NCBI GenBank assembly: GCA_051294375.1
Contig: CM119267.1
Coordinates: 16,036,105 to 16,100,104, forward strand
Length of the DNA stretch: 64,000 nt
Direction: 5' to 3'
Origin: Paraspadella gotoi
Taxonomy: Eukaryota; Chaetognatha
Part shown: piece by piece, positions 44,804-56,059 of the stretch
Layout: each line of letters starts with the position of its first letter
How positions within the stretch are numbered: the first letter of the stretch is position 1
Notes under the pieces: model-generated
The model's input: only the letters and a program-made list of their open reading frames with translations
Told to the model about the DNA's origin: nothing
The model's database searches: none
Made by a program: the position numbers and the translations under genes

Positions 44804-45050
44804 AGAAGAAGAGAGCGCGAGTAGCATAAATAACATCATCATGGGAGACAAAATGAAATTAATGTCGCCGAACACGATTCCATTTTTTAGGGTCAATTTG
44901 ACGAGAAAAAAAATATTTTTTGATGATTGTACCGATTTTTTTGCAAACGCTGAGTTCAGTGTTTAAATGTCGATATTTAACTTTGACACAAAAATGTTTT
45001 TTTTCCCGTCTGAGAGAAAATATCTCGATGGAAATTAAATTTCACATTTT
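44171..45050. other. AT-rich DNA; GA tract; nearly repeated GATATTGTGATAT
   Basis: No gene seen. GATATTGTGATAT-like words repeat around 44515-44570. A GA tract lies at 44768-44802. Frames here are short. Confidence 0.45.
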
Positions 45051-45227
45051 TCGATGCTTAGTCTCGTTTTTACGACTTTCGATTACATTTTATTTCGAAT
45101 TTTAGGCCGAAAATTTGAAAATGAAATACGACGCACGTTTCTTGCGAACAAATTTAAATCGATAAAAAAAAAAGAGAAAAATCTGAAACGGAACAAAAAC
45201 AGAAACAAGGGGGAAAAAGGATCTCAG

Positions 45228-45230
<3 letters not shown>

Positions 45231-45284
<54 letters not shown>
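45231..45284. repeat. Pure (CT)n tract, 54 bp
   Basis: Perfect CT dinucleotide array between AT-rich DNA and a GC-rich block with CGT words (45345-45480). Confidence 0.95.
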
Positions 45285-45287
<3 letters not shown>

Positions 45288-45532
45288 GAAAGGAGAAAAA
45301 CAGAAGCGGATGCGATTGTGGCGAGGACCAAAGACGCAACAGTTGAGGCGTCGTCGTCGTCGTCGTCGTCGTCGTGGCGTCCCCGGTCTCGTGCGCGCGC
45401 GCCCAATCTCGCGTGTCTGCTGCGATGCACGACGACGACGACGCGAGTTTGCGCGACGACGACGCGACTTGCGTGCGAATCGGCGCCAATCTTGCACGCA
45501 AATTACGAGATTCTCGCATGCACTTTGATTAA
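45285..45532. other. GC-rich block open on several frames
   Basis: 45290-45500 is CpG-rich (GCGCGCGCGCCC at about 45393) with a GTC array at 45348-45375. Plus frames give Thr/Arg-rich peptides and minus frames Arg-rich ones. It may be a promoter or 5' UTR for the next entry. No strand can be preferred. Confidence 0.25.
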
Positions 45533-45691
45533 ACGCTTATACACCGAGTGAGCAAAATTCTGCAAGCCGATTACGAAGCATCGTTTACTTTAGTATGTCC
45601 TCCGGAGATTAACATTCGTCCATTTAATTGTCGAAGGGATGTACATTGTAAATTTGTGTTTTTTCTTCATAAGATCGACAGGGAGGGGTAG
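45533..45691 (+). CDS. Coding-like frame with spaced cysteines, no start codon
   Basis: After TAA at 45530 a 52-codon frame reads RVSKILQADYEASFTLVCPP, then EINIRPFNCRRDVHCKF and a hydrophobic FVFFLHKIDREG, ending TAG at 45689. Three cysteines at spacings of 12 and 6 suggest a secreted or disulfide-bonded module but match no family I can name. An acceptor-like TTTACTTTAG ends at 45593. AATAAA lies at 45961. Confidence 0.3.
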   Translation, partial: TLIHRVSKILQADYEASFTLVCPPEINIRPFNCRRDVHCKFVFFLHKIDREG

Positions 45692-46163
45692 AAGACGCCG
45701 TTGTCGACGTCGTCGTCGTTGTGATAATTTCGCTAATTAATTCGTTTGTGTGAACTTTATTTTCTTAAGCTTCTTCTCGTCAGTGGAAACGAGAAAGCCA
45801 AGTTTTAATACGCGATAATTATTTCGTTCTTTTCTCTCTCTCTCTCTCTCTCTCATGATTAGCTATAATTTTCACAAGTTTCGCAATTTTCACTTTCAAA
45901 GCCTATGAGATTTAAATTTCGAGTTAGATATAGGCCAAAATGTTGATGAGGGTTCAATGCAATAAAGTCACTCATTCAAGTTCTATGCAAAGTTTCTAAT
46001 TGGATGTTTGCAACTTATGAATTTGGAGCTGTCGACGATCGACTTCCCAATTTCAACCAAATATCAAATCCCAACTAATCCAATCATGCACTAGGTTTAG
46101 AGGCTGCGAGAAATATTTTTAATTAATTAACTAATTAACATTCTTAATTGAATTTCGATCTCC
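45692..46163. other. AT-rich DNA with a few CGT words; nothing recognised
   Basis: Short GTC array at 45706-45722 and a CT tract at 45835-45855. No supported frame. Confidence 0.45.
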
Positions 46164-46286
46164 ATGATCGATGACATCTTCTTGGGCTCCTTCGCCTCTC
46201 TCCATTTCTGGCCGCATTCTTCATTTTCTGCTCTTCGGGTCTCGCTTGAGGTCATTCGACTCTCTCTCTATCTCAGACCAGACGTT

Positions 46287-46321
<35 letters not shown>
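46164..46321 (+). CDS. Possible ORF start running into CT repeat and gap
   Basis: ATG at 46164 (CTCC-ATG-A) opens MIDDIFLGSFASLHFWPHSS and about 20 more natural codons before the frame becomes CT-repeat translation at 46290 and meets the gap 46322-46588. A second ATG in another frame starts at 46171. Low confidence. Confidence 0.2.
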
Positions 46322-46588
46322 NNNNNNNNNNNNNNNNNNNNNNNNNNNNNNNNNNNNNNNNNNNNNNNNNNNNNNNNNNNNNNNNNNNNNNNNNNNNNNN
46401 NNNNNNNNNNNNNNNNNNNNNNNNNNNNNNNNNNNNNNNNNNNNNNNNNNNNNNNNNNNNNNNNNNNNNNNNNNNNNNNNNNNNNNNNNNNNNNNNNNNN
46501 NNNNNNNNNNNNNNNNNNNNNNNNNNNNNNNNNNNNNNNNNNNNNNNNNNNNNNNNNNNNNNNNNNNNNNNNNNNNNNNNNNNNNNNN

Positions 46589-47222
46589 TCTCTCTCCCTA
46601 TCACTCTTCCTTTTTTTACCATCTTTTTCCTAGAAACCTAAAAAAGGAAATTAAAAAAAAATTAATTAAGAAAAAATTTACAAAAAAATGTATCTGACAA
46701 TGTAATACTACTTTTTGGGCGAAAGATTGAAAAACAATACGTTAACGAAAGTGTTTACACACGAATATCTTGTTTTTATTTTAAGCAAACGTTTTTGCAA
46801 TACTTGCTTTTATTGTGGTCGTTTGGACTTTAACTAAAAAATATTTTAATACTATAATCTATGCTCATGATAGATTATTTCCATTAGCATTTAAATTTGA
46901 ACGGCAATGGCCTTAAGGGAGAATTTCATAGCAATTTATAAATTAAAAATATATATTTTGTAAATTTTTTTGTAGCCTCTTTCACTTTATTACTGACATT
47001 GCAAACCAATCAACCAATGTTTTATAAAGTTCACGGAATTCTGTTTATCTTAATTATGAAAAAAAAAGGATATTAGAAAGAAAATAATATCTGGGTTGCA
47101 CTGCCAAATTTATTCAACTTTCACGTCGGAGTTTTATTTGTTTTTATCGTATCATTTGTTGTTATTTATTTTTTTTATTTTCCGTCGAAGATTTGATGCG
47201 TAGAGTAAAAAAAAAAAAAAAA
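46589..47222. other. AT-rich DNA with no recognised feature
   Basis: The CT remnant at 46589-46600 is followed by plain AT-rich sequence to an A run and the gap 47223-47441. Confidence 0.5.
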
Positions 47223-47470
47223 NNNNNNNNNNNNNNNNNNNNNNNNNNNNNNNNNNNNNNNNNNNNNNNNNNNNNNNNNNNNNNNNNNNNNNNNNNNNNN
47301 NNNNNNNNNNNNNNNNNNNNNNNNNNNNNNNNNNNNNNNNNNNNNNNNNNNNNNNNNNNNNNNNNNNNNNNNNNNNNNNNNNNNNNNNNNNNNNNNNNNN
47401 NNNNNNNNNNNNNNNNNNNNNNNNNNNNNNNNNNNNNNNNNAAAAAAAAAAGAGGGGGAAAAAAGGAGAT

Positions 47471-47544
47471 GCGGTTAGCAAATGGCGGAAGTAGAGAGAT
47501 TAGTCTCGCGACGACGATTTCAAAATCAAAACGATGAGACATAA
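47471..47544 (+). promoter_or_regulatory. YY1/ETS-like start region with 20-codon ORF
   Basis: AAATGGCGGAAGTAGAG combines a YY1-type ATGGCGG with an ETS-type CGGAAGT. ATG at 47482 lies in this motif and opens a 20-codon frame (MAEVERLVSRRRF…) to TAA at 47542. In animals such ATGGCGG motifs often overlap the start codon of constitutive genes. The short frame could be a first coding exon whose donor I could not identify. Confidence 0.25.
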
Positions 47545-48060
47545 AAGTTAAAAAAAAAGAAGAAAAAAAAAAGGAAAACTCCATTTCCTAAGGAAAAAAA
47601 AAAATCGCATTTTCCAATTTGGAAGGAAAAGCGCGCTCGCGCTGGAAACCACGAGAGATCGATGACAACAACGACAAAGTGAAGAACGACAACGACAACG
47701 ACCCCGATATCATCGGCGGAGACTACAAGCACAACCGATCACCATGACGACGACCTCGACCACGTCAACAGCTGGAACGACGACGACGACGACGACGACG
47801 GCGTCGTAAAATGGTAAACAGCGCAATTTTTATCTTTTTCCACGAAAAATAAAAACGTTTAGCATCGAGGGGATAAGGGTTGTAAAAGAGGCTTTAGAAC
47901 TCGGAAAGTTATTATCCCTTTCCACCGTAACTTCGACGGGGCAAATCTTTATTAAAAAAACAGAGAGAGATTGAGTGGAGAGTGAGAGGGAGAGGGAGAG
48001 GCGAGGAGGGGAAGGGAGAGAGAGAAAGGGAGAGAAAGGGAGAGGAGTGTCGATGAAAGG
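47545..48060. other. GAC/AAC-rich DNA, no firm gene
   Basis: 47640-47815 is open in one plus frame (REIDDNNDKVKNDNDNDPD…, stop near 47743) and has a GAC array at 47778-47802. The rest is AT-rich, becoming GA-rich from 47960. Confidence 0.35.
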
Positions 48061-48097
48061 AGAGGAGAGAGAGTGTGTGTGTGTTAGATAAAGAGAT

Positions 48098-48860
<763 letters not shown>

Positions 48861-49170
48861 CAATAATAAAAGACCCTAATAAAAATAGCAATAACAAAAG
48901 ATTAAAAAAAACGTCTACCCGCAAGCGACAACTGTGGTGATAACGGACAACAAACACAAAAAAAAGAAAGGAAAAACAAACAACGACGGACGACGACACA
49001 ACGTTTACTGGTCTCGGTATTTACGACTGTCGCTCTCGTCAAAAGAAAAACAATTACGCAGAAGAGAAAGACTTTTTTTGAAAATGATGAAAAGTTTTTT
49101 TCTAGAAAGAAATGGAAGGCAGAACAAAAGTGGAAAAGAGAGTGTATGAGAGAGAAGAAAGGGGAAAAAA
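48861..49170. other. A-rich DNA, nothing recognised
   Basis: A/C-rich sequence with a few ACG words. No frame or boundary stands out. Confidence 0.45.
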
Positions 49171-49176
49171 AAGAGA

Positions 49177-49685
49177 GGTTATGAGGGAGAAATATAAAAA
49201 AAAGAGAGCGTTAAGAAAAAAAAGAAGAGGTTTATGAGGTGAGAAAGGGATGAAAAGGAAGAGGTTTAAGAGGTCGATTATTAATAAAAAAAGAATTGAA
49301 TTATGAGGGAGAAAGGAAAAAAAATAGGAGGAGGGTTACGAGGGAGCAATGATAAAAAAGGTGAGTTATGAGGGACGAAAAAAAGCTTATGTTTATGAGG
49401 AAACCGAATTAAATAAAAAGTAGACGGTTATGAAGAAAAGAGACTTGTCAAAGGATGAACCAAAATAAATCAAAAGATTAATAAAGAATAATTCGAAAAA
49501 TAAGGAGAAGAATGATGCGAAAAAACAAAGCCACCGCAAGATTATTAACCACACGACCAAAAAATATAGAAGAAATGAAGTCGCGCAGCCGAAAAGAAAA
49601 AAAGAAAGAGAGGTTTATGAACGGTGTTGTTAGTTTTTAAACTATAAAATGAAAAGAGGGGTGGTCGTGTGGTGTTTATGAGGTG
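49177..49685 (+). repeat. Decayed repeat of GGTTTATGAGG words
   Basis: GGTT(T)ATGAGG-like words occur at 49177, 49229, 49263 (TTTAAGAGG), 49300, 49334 (TTACGAGG), 49364, 49391, 49427, 49612 and about 49673, separated by 30-55 bases of A/G-rich DNA apart from one larger interval. This looks like an old minisatellite with an eroded spacer. Confidence 0.5.
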
Positions 49686-49806
49686 CCGCACCTTTTTAGC
49701 CTTTTCGCGCGAGAATCGGTCCTTTAAAATGAGGAGAAACGGCAGGGCGGTTCGCCGAAGCAGGTCTCACTCTCTCTCTCTCCATCCTCTTCTCTCTTCT
49801 CTCTCC

Positions 49807-49852
<46 letters not shown>

Positions 49853-49971
49853 CTCCTCTCTCTCTCTTCTCTCTCTCTTTCTCTCTCGTCTCTCTCTCTC
49901 TCTCTTTCTCTCTCTTCTCTCGCAAGCTTACAATGCCGCGTCACCAAGCTTACAGCCGGGTCTCACGATGA
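49678..49971 (+). CDS. Basic ORF interrupted by an in-frame CT array
   Basis: ATG at 49678 opens MRCRTFLAFSRENRSFKMRR and more Arg/Ser-rich residues, then Leu/Ser from the CT array 49769-49920, then RKLTMPRHQAYSRVSR and TGA at 49969. The non-repeat ends are in the same frame, but a CT array is always open, so this may be chance. The minus strand is also open (83 codons). Confidence 0.2.
49769..49920. repeat. (CT)n tract, imperfect, 150 bp
   Basis: CT array with occasional CCTC/TTCT interruptions. Confidence 0.95.
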
Positions 49972-50261
49972 AACGAAGCCTGGGCTCTTGGGTCAGAAAA
50001 CGAGGCAAAGAAAAAACTCCTGCAATGGGATAAGGGGGGGGAAGTGGGGAGGAGAGAAAGGGCGTGGTNNNNNNNNNNNNNNNNNNNNNNNNNNNNNNNN
50101 NNNNNNNNNNNNNNNNNNNNNNNNNNNNNNNNNNNNNNNNNNNNNNNNNNNNNNNNNNNNNNNNNNNNNNNNNNNNNNNNNNNNNNNNNNNNNNNNNNNN
50201 NNNNNNNNNNNNNNNNNNNNNNNNNNNNNNNNNNNNNNNNNNNNNNNNNNNNNNNNNNNTA

Positions 50262-50283
50262 GGGTTGGGTTCTGGGTACTGGG
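50262..50283 (+). other. Canonical G-quadruplex motif at a gap edge
   Basis: Four GGG runs (50262, 50267, 50274, 50281) separated by 2-4 bases. It directly follows the gap 50069-50259. Confidence 0.7.
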
Positions 50284-51095
50284 TAAGGTCGACCTCTTTA
50301 AAAGGGTGAAGTAAGAGTATGGGGTGGTGGATTTTTAAAACTGATTTTTTAAATGATTTGATAAGAAAATGGATAACTGATATTTTGATGCTATTATATC
50401 GGGGTTCACTACGCATTGCGTTTTCATTTTATCCAATTGAAAATATTAAAAAAAAATATTTGACTACTTCATTGGTAAGGAAGCCTAGATGAAGTTAACA
50501 AAATTAAAATGTGGCAAGAGTCCTGATGAAAAGCTTGCCGGGGCTGGTTATTTTATTACGGCCTAAACCACCATTGACTGTTCAAAGTCAGGGCAAAATG
50601 GCCGTATTAAATCAAAGAGTAATTTTGTATATGTACGGCATAGGTTGTAAGAATTTCATGAAGTTACAAAATAGTTACTTTTAAGTGTCATGGGAATTTA
50701 AAGGAATTGAAGCGAAAGGAAGATTCAGAAAAACTCAGTGACGAAGAAAATCAAAGAAAAAAAAAGAAAGAACATATTTAAAATGAAGATGAAATTGAAA
50801 AAGTGGAAGTTGAATAAACAAGACCGGTGATTCCAATGTGTTGCGCCGCAGTGACTTTATTTTCACGTATATAATATTATATGATATATTATATTATAAT
50901 ATATGATATGACATGCTGTGAAATGATTAAAACACTTTATTAGCCCTTATATTTTATTATATTATATTATATTTTATTTCATGTAGTTTTAGGATTTACG
51001 GAGGGCGGCGCTAGCGGTCCCTTAGATTTGAGGTTTTTTCCTATTTTAATAAATGAGCAACCAACTATAGGCATTTTTAATATAAGTAGGACAGA
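50284..51095. other. AT-rich DNA, probably repeat-derived
   Basis: No ORF. ATATTATA-rich DNA lies at 50870-50985. The words CCTGACTTTG and its variant recur at about 50580 (complement) and 53305, which hints at a dispersed repeat. The right end leads into the element terminus at 51096. Confidence 0.4.
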
Positions 51096-51142
51096 CCGAC
51101 GGACAGACATACTGACCGACAGACCGACAGACTGACCGAAAA

Positions 51143-51166
<24 letters not shown>
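51096..51166 (-). mobile_element. Dispersed-repeat terminus (partner of 41165-41215)
   Basis: GACCGACGGACAGAC-type repeats followed by GACCGAAAAGTGACTTATAG and AGTTGCGCC. The complement matches the 41165 terminus for about 26 bases. This end abuts a polypurine coding-like frame, which argues for an insertion boundary near 51160. Confidence 0.45.
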
Positions 51167-51547
<381 letters not shown>

Positions 51548-52418
51548 AAAAGTATCGAGGGGTGAAAAGCAGTAAACCGGCCTCCCTCTTCTTTTTTTTC
51601 CTTTCCTTCCTCGTGAATCGCGCCTCAGATGGCGTCTCCCGGTTTGAAAAGTTGAGTCGAGGCAGCGCTCGCCGCAAATGAGGCGTGGAAAGAAGAAAAA
51701 GAAGAAAAAGAAGGAAAAAGAAGGTAGAAGGAAAAAAGGGGAAAAAAAGGAAGNNNNNNNNNNGAGAGAGAGATTATAGAGAAAATGAGGAGTAGTAAAT
51801 CAATGTGCGTTAAAAGACGACGACGACGACGACAAAAAAGTACAACGACAAAGCGAAAAAAAAGGAACAAATCCCGAGCGATTTAACGTCTTTTCAAAAT
51901 TGGCTTTTCTTTCTCGAAATCGTGACGAAAAAAATCGCAAAGGTAAAAATCGAAATTTTTTTTATTTTATCACTCACGTAAATTTAGGGAAAATAAAAAA
52001 AATGACATCGAAAAGGAAAAGAAATGAATTCAATCTTTCGGAAATATTTTTTTTTGATTGAAATAATAAATAAAGTTTTGAATTCAAGGTCGTTGCTCCT
52101 CAAACGAGATGGCGCGGCGTCGCAACGACGGGCGCTACCGTCGCAGATATTCGAAGCGCCTTTGTTGACTCTGGACAAAGTCAATCAGTTTTAAGGCCGC
52201 TGCAGTCACGGCCGCTGCCGTGTCGGCGGCCTTCGCTGCTGCGTAGCGGGCGACGCCCGAAAAAATAAAAACGTTTTATCGTCGGCGAGGAGAAACGTGA
52301 AAACGCGGAAAGCTCGTTAGACAAACTGATAAGTTTGAACAGTTTGAACAGCAGTTTAAAAACTGTTAAATTTTTGATAAAATAAGAACGTTTCGAATAG
52401 TTTTTTTTTAAAGTTAAC
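51548..52418. other. GC-rich patches in AT-rich DNA; 10-N gap
   Basis: GC-rich patches at 51620-51690 (CAGATGGCGTCTCCCGG) and 52090-52260 (CGAGATGGCGCGGCG, GCCGCTGCCGTG) share the word GATGGCG, also seen at 57172. A short GAC array lies at 51817-51833. The 10-N gap is at 51754-51763. No exon is supported. Confidence 0.35.
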
Positions 52419-52604
52419 TTGATTGAATTCGTGGCTACGAGGAACGTACGCGGCCCCGCATATCCGACAACGCCAGCCGGTGGCGAAAAAAAAATAAACA
52501 AAACCGTCAGCGACAGATGCGCCGCCTCTCGGCAGATCCTTGGAAAAAAAAAAACAAATGAACGCGGAGGAAGAGGAAGAAAGAGAAGAGGGAGAGCGAG
52601 ATAA
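52419..52604 (+). CDS. Coding-like frame, no ATG; opposite strand also open
   Basis: The frame reads IEFVATRNVRGPAYPTTPAG, a Lys-rich stretch at an A run, SDRCAASRQILGKKK and an Arg/Gly-rich end to TAA at 52602. The first half is GC-rich and natural. The minus strand over 52356-52640 is open for 94 codons starting with ATG (MWIEGDHVVFYLLSRSP…) with hydrophobic segments. I cannot choose between them. Confidence 0.22.
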   Translation: MIEFVATRNVRGPAYPTTPAGGEKKINKTVSDRCAASRQILGKKKTNERGGRGRKRRGRAR

Positions 52605-52694
52605 GAGATAAAAAACCACATGGTCTCCTTCAATCCACAAAAATTAGGTCCGCGGTTTGTTGCCAACTGGCCGTGTTGGCATAAATTTTTTAAG

Positions 52695-52700
52695 AATGAG

Positions 52701-52774
<74 letters not shown>

Positions 52775-52784
52775 GAGAGAGAGA
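52695..52784 (+). repeat. (GA)n tract, 90 bp
   Basis: Near-perfect GA array with one GATA interruption. Confidence 0.95.
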
Positions 52785-53525
52785 CGAATCAGTGTATAAA
52801 AGAGAGATGGAGTAAGTAAAAGGAAAGGAAAAAATCAGTTTCCGATACACAGTTAGCCTTTCACATTTAAGTTTCACTTGAGTTTCATGATTTCATTTAG
52901 AGAACTGATGGAGGAGGAGGAGTAGGAGGAGGAGGAGGAGGAGAAGATAAAGGAAGAAAGCGGAGGTGGAGGAAAAAGAATGCAGGAGAGGAAGGAGAAA
53001 TTGAAGAAAGAAGAGAATAAAAGGAAAAAGAAAAAAAGTGGGAGTAGATTAAAAGAAGAGAGGAAAGTAGGACAAGATGGGGGGATGGAGATTAATGGAG
53101 GAAGTAGGAAGGTAGGAAGGTAGGAAGTATTGAAGAGAAAAGAAAGAGAAACGGATGATAAAGGGGAGAAAGGACGGCAATTTTGTTAGTAAGAAAGAAG
53201 GGGTGAAAGAGAAAAACAGAGGGATGTAAATAAAAGAAGTTATGAAATTGATACAACCAATATAAAAATTATCCATTTATTAATAAATAAGCTATCTTGC
53301 CCCTGACTTTGGACAGGCTCCATCAAGTGATATAAGTGATAAAAAGGAAAGAAAGAGAGTAAATACAGAAGAAAAATGTGCGAAAAAAAAGGAAAAGAGA
53401 GAAAGGAAAAAGTAAATTAGAGAGGAAAGGAAAGAAAAAGGGAGGAAGTCTGGTTTACGAATGATGGATGCCTTCGAATCCGAGTGAATCGCTTTTCACC
53501 CGCAAAAATTTTCCCCCCGAATCGT
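52785..53525. other. Purine-rich and AT-rich DNA
   Basis: GGAGGAGGA-type DNA at 52908-52945, then polypurine to 53220. 53238-53262 (complement TATTGGTTGTATCAATTTCA) nearly repeats a word of segment B (6497-6522, 23110-23135). No gene. Confidence 0.45.
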
Positions 53526-53533
53526 CGACGTCA

Positions 53534-53547
53534 TCGTCGTCGTCGTT

Positions 53548-53580
<33 letters not shown>
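53534..53580 (+). repeat. (CGT)n array
   Basis: Near-pure GTC repeat with one GTTGTC interruption, next to TCGACGTCATCG. Confidence 0.93.
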
Positions 53581-53581
<1 letters not shown>

Positions 53582-53584
53582 TCA

Positions 53585-53657
53585 TTAGCGACGCTGAGTT
53601 TTCGAAGCCCCACTTAATGATAAGTTTTGACAAACGCCTCCCGAGGCTCGTTTTTGC

Positions 53658-53731
<74 letters not shown>

Positions 53732-53959
53732 CTTTTTATCTTTTCCCTTCACGAATGACGTGCCGATGACATAGTGGCGCCGCCCGATGACTCGCGATAA
53801 CGCTTCAACCGTGACGCTGAATATCGCTCGTGGCGTAGGAGACTGTGACGCTTTTCGTGGCGCCATCAATCTTGACGCGCTCGACCACAGAAGTTGACCA
53901 CAATTCCGAGATTTGTAAAATGACTTCGGGAGTGTCTTGGTTTTGTCATTTAAATTCAT
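53585..53959 (-). CDS. 124-codon ORF with ATG, minus strand (unknown protein)
   Basis: ATG at 53959 opens a frame whose first 77 codons are not low-complexity: MNLNDKTKTLPKSFYKSRNC, then LLWSSASRLMAPRKAS and FSVTVEALSRVIGRRHYVIG. An Arg/Glu run from the CT array 53659-53728 follows, and the frame ends GGVCQNLSLSGASKTQRR with TAG at 53585. It is the longest frame here that has a true ATG and a sizeable non-repeat part. The gene-strand DNA has repeated GCGTCAC words, so it could also be a GC-rich regulatory region. No family was recognised. Confidence 0.33.
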
Positions 53960-54242
53960 AGTTTAAAAAAATTAAATGCATATTTGTTATTTGTTTTTCT
54001 TCCATCATCACATTTAGGATTTCATCACTTATTATTAACTATTAACAGTTTATTACTGTTTATTATAAATGCTCAATTCTGCTTCTCATTTCGCTCGACG
54101 TTGAGAATCATTTTAAAATTTGAGCTACAAAATCTGCAGCTCAATCATGACAAAGTTTGAATTTAAATTGCTGGATAATTTTTAACATGGGTCCTTTTCT
54201 CCATTGCATTGGTCAGCCCATTCAGCAGCAGTAAACGCAGCC
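53960..54242. other. AT-rich DNA upstream of two divergent candidates
   Basis: This 280-base AT-rich stretch lies between the minus ORF (ATG 53959) and the plus ORF (ATG 54243), a divergent layout that would suit a shared promoter. No core promoter motif is clear. Confidence 0.3.
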
Positions 54243-54384
54243 ATGTCGTATCGCCGCAGCGCCGCAGCGACGACGCTGCGAGGCCGCAGCGGCGACGCCC
54301 TCAAAGCAGGTCGCCTCGTGTCCACTTCCGGTTTGGGCTCCTTTTTACGGGCCAACCGCTCTCGGTCCCCCCCTTCCCCTCCCC
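54243..54384 (+). CDS. Possible N-terminal coding exon, cut by a gap
   Basis: ATG at 54243 (GCAGCC-ATG-T) opens 47 codons up to the gap: MSYRRSAAATTLRGRSGDAL, then KAGRLVSTSGLGSFLRANR and a Pro/Ser end. The Arg/Ser/Ala-rich, nearly acid-free start resembles a mitochondrial presequence (an inference). An ETS-type ACTTCCGG lies at about 54324. A second plus frame is also open. Confidence 0.27.
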
Positions 54385-54676
54385 NNNNNNNNNNNNNNNN
54401 NNNNNNNNNNNNNNNNNNNNNNNNNNNNNNNNNNNNNNNNNNNNNNNNNNNNNNNNNNNNNNNNNNNNNNNNNNNNNNNNNNNNNNNNNNNNNNNNNNNN
54501 NNNNNNNNNNNNNNNNNNNNNNNNNNNNNNNNNNNNNNNNNNNNNNNNNNNNNNNNNNNNNNNNNNNNNNNNNCCTTCCCACATCATAAAGTACCTTCTA
54601 GTCTCTGATTCATTCGAGGTTAGGGAAACATTAGAAGGAGAGGGTTGAATCTTGCGCCCGGCGATGGGCGGTCGGA

Positions 54677-54704
54677 GGGGGGGGGCGGGTTGAGGGGTTT
54701 AGGG
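54677..54704 (+). other. Strong G-quadruplex motif
   Basis: A run of nine G is followed by GGG, GGGG and GGG with loops of 1-4 bases. It includes GGGTTTAGGG once only, so it is not a telomere. Confidence 0.75.
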
Positions 54705-54709
54705 TTGTG

Positions 54710-55082
54710 ATCGCCCCTTTTAGAAAGAAAATTGGTTTGGGTGGTTGGACTCATAAAAGGCGGACCATGAGAAAGTTAAAGGGGAGGTGGTTATTGTCTC
54801 GTTCAAAGTACCTGGACTTAACTTACCTGCATTTAACATTAAATAATCCAATATGGAAAAATTGCTCCTAAATATTCAAGAAGCCAATGATAAATCATAA
54901 ATGAAAAAAAAATGAAGAGTATTTTTAAAACTGGTATTCTAACATATAATCTACTTGGAAAAGTTACAAAATTACGTAGAATTTGTTAAATCTGGTTTCC
55001 AGTCTACGAGAATTGACTTTAAGTTTAACCATAATTTGCCCTGTGACTTTTCCCAATGTCGATCGAAAGGAGTGGATCCAAG
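54710..55082. other. AT-rich DNA, nothing recognised
   Basis: Mixed sequence between the G-rich patch and the heptad minisatellite. No gene. Confidence 0.45.
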
Positions 55083-55299
55083 CAAAAACGGAAAGTCGAA
55101 AGTCAAAGCCGAAAGCTAAAAGTCGAAGCCGAAAACCGAAAGTCAAATGCTAAAAGTCAAAATTCGAAAGCCAACGGCTGAAAGCCAAAAACCGACGGTT
55201 GGAAGCTGAAACTCAAATGTAGAAATCCGAAAGCTGAAAGTCTAATGTCGAAAGTCGAAAGCCGAAAGACACACAGCGGAATTTCGAAAAAAAAAAAAA
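55083..55299 (+). repeat. Heptad minisatellite (CCGAAAG/TCGAAAG/TCAAAGC)
   Basis: Some 28 degenerate units of about 7 bases, mainly GAAAGYC with alternating C/T before the next GAAAG. It ends in a poly-A run and the gap 55300-55532. Minus-strand frames give repeated FGF/FRLS peptides, a by-product. Confidence 0.8.
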
Positions 55300-55532
55300 N
55301 NNNNNNNNNNNNNNNNNNNNNNNNNNNNNNNNNNNNNNNNNNNNNNNNNNNNNNNNNNNNNNNNNNNNNNNNNNNNNNNNNNNNNNNNNNNNNNNNNNNN
55401 NNNNNNNNNNNNNNNNNNNNNNNNNNNNNNNNNNNNNNNNNNNNNNNNNNNNNNNNNNNNNNNNNNNNNNNNNNNNNNNNNNNNNNNNNNNNNNNNNNNN
55501 NNNNNNNNNNNNNNNNNNNNNNNNNNNNNNNN

Positions 55533-55800
55533 GGACCAGGATTTGTCCCAAAACCTAATTGAATTGGAACGTACTTCATATATCCTAATAAAACGAACTC
55601 AAACTGCGGATAAAATTGGGAATGGAAATTAAAGAGAAGGACTGAGACCGTGTGAACGGCGGGCCGAGGCTTCACATTCCACCCAACTTAAAAATGAAAA
55701 AAAAAATAAAAAGAATGATTCGGTTTTACTCAAGACTTTTCCCTTTTTTTTTATTCCGGGATTAAAGAGACTTAAGTTTTGAATTTTTTTCTTTTGGCCG
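55533..55800. other. Mixed DNA between gap and TTCGTCGTCGTC array
   Basis: No feature recognised. The minus strand is open for about 45 codons (MKPRPAVHTVSVLLFNFHSQ…) into the gap, which is weak. Confidence 0.35.
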
Positions 55801-55940
55801 TCGTCGTCGCCCTCTTCGTTTTCTTTTTCTTCGTCTTCGTCGTCGTCTTCGTCGTCGTCTTCGTCGTCGTCTTCGTCGTCGTCTTCGTCGTCGTCTTCGT
55901 CGTCGTCTTCGTCGTCGTCTTAGTCGTCGTCTTCGTCGTG
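55800..55940 (+). repeat. 12-bp tandem repeat (TTCGTCGTCGTC)
   Basis: About nine near-perfect 12-base units at 55830-55940, preceded by CGTCGTCGCCC. It is more ordered than the other CGT arrays. The minus frame is poly-Arg. Confidence 0.92.
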
Positions 55941-56059
55941 GTTTAACCAATAACCAGTCCGTCTTTCTCGAATTCAATAATAAAGCATTTTTTTAAAAAG
56001 ATTTTTTGTTAAAATAAATTTTCTTCTCGAGGAAGTAATTCCTTTGAAGGAAATCCGGT

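Noticed and set aside
54677-54704. Telomeric repeat because of GGGTTTAGGG
   Set aside because: Single occurrence in a generally G-rich patch.
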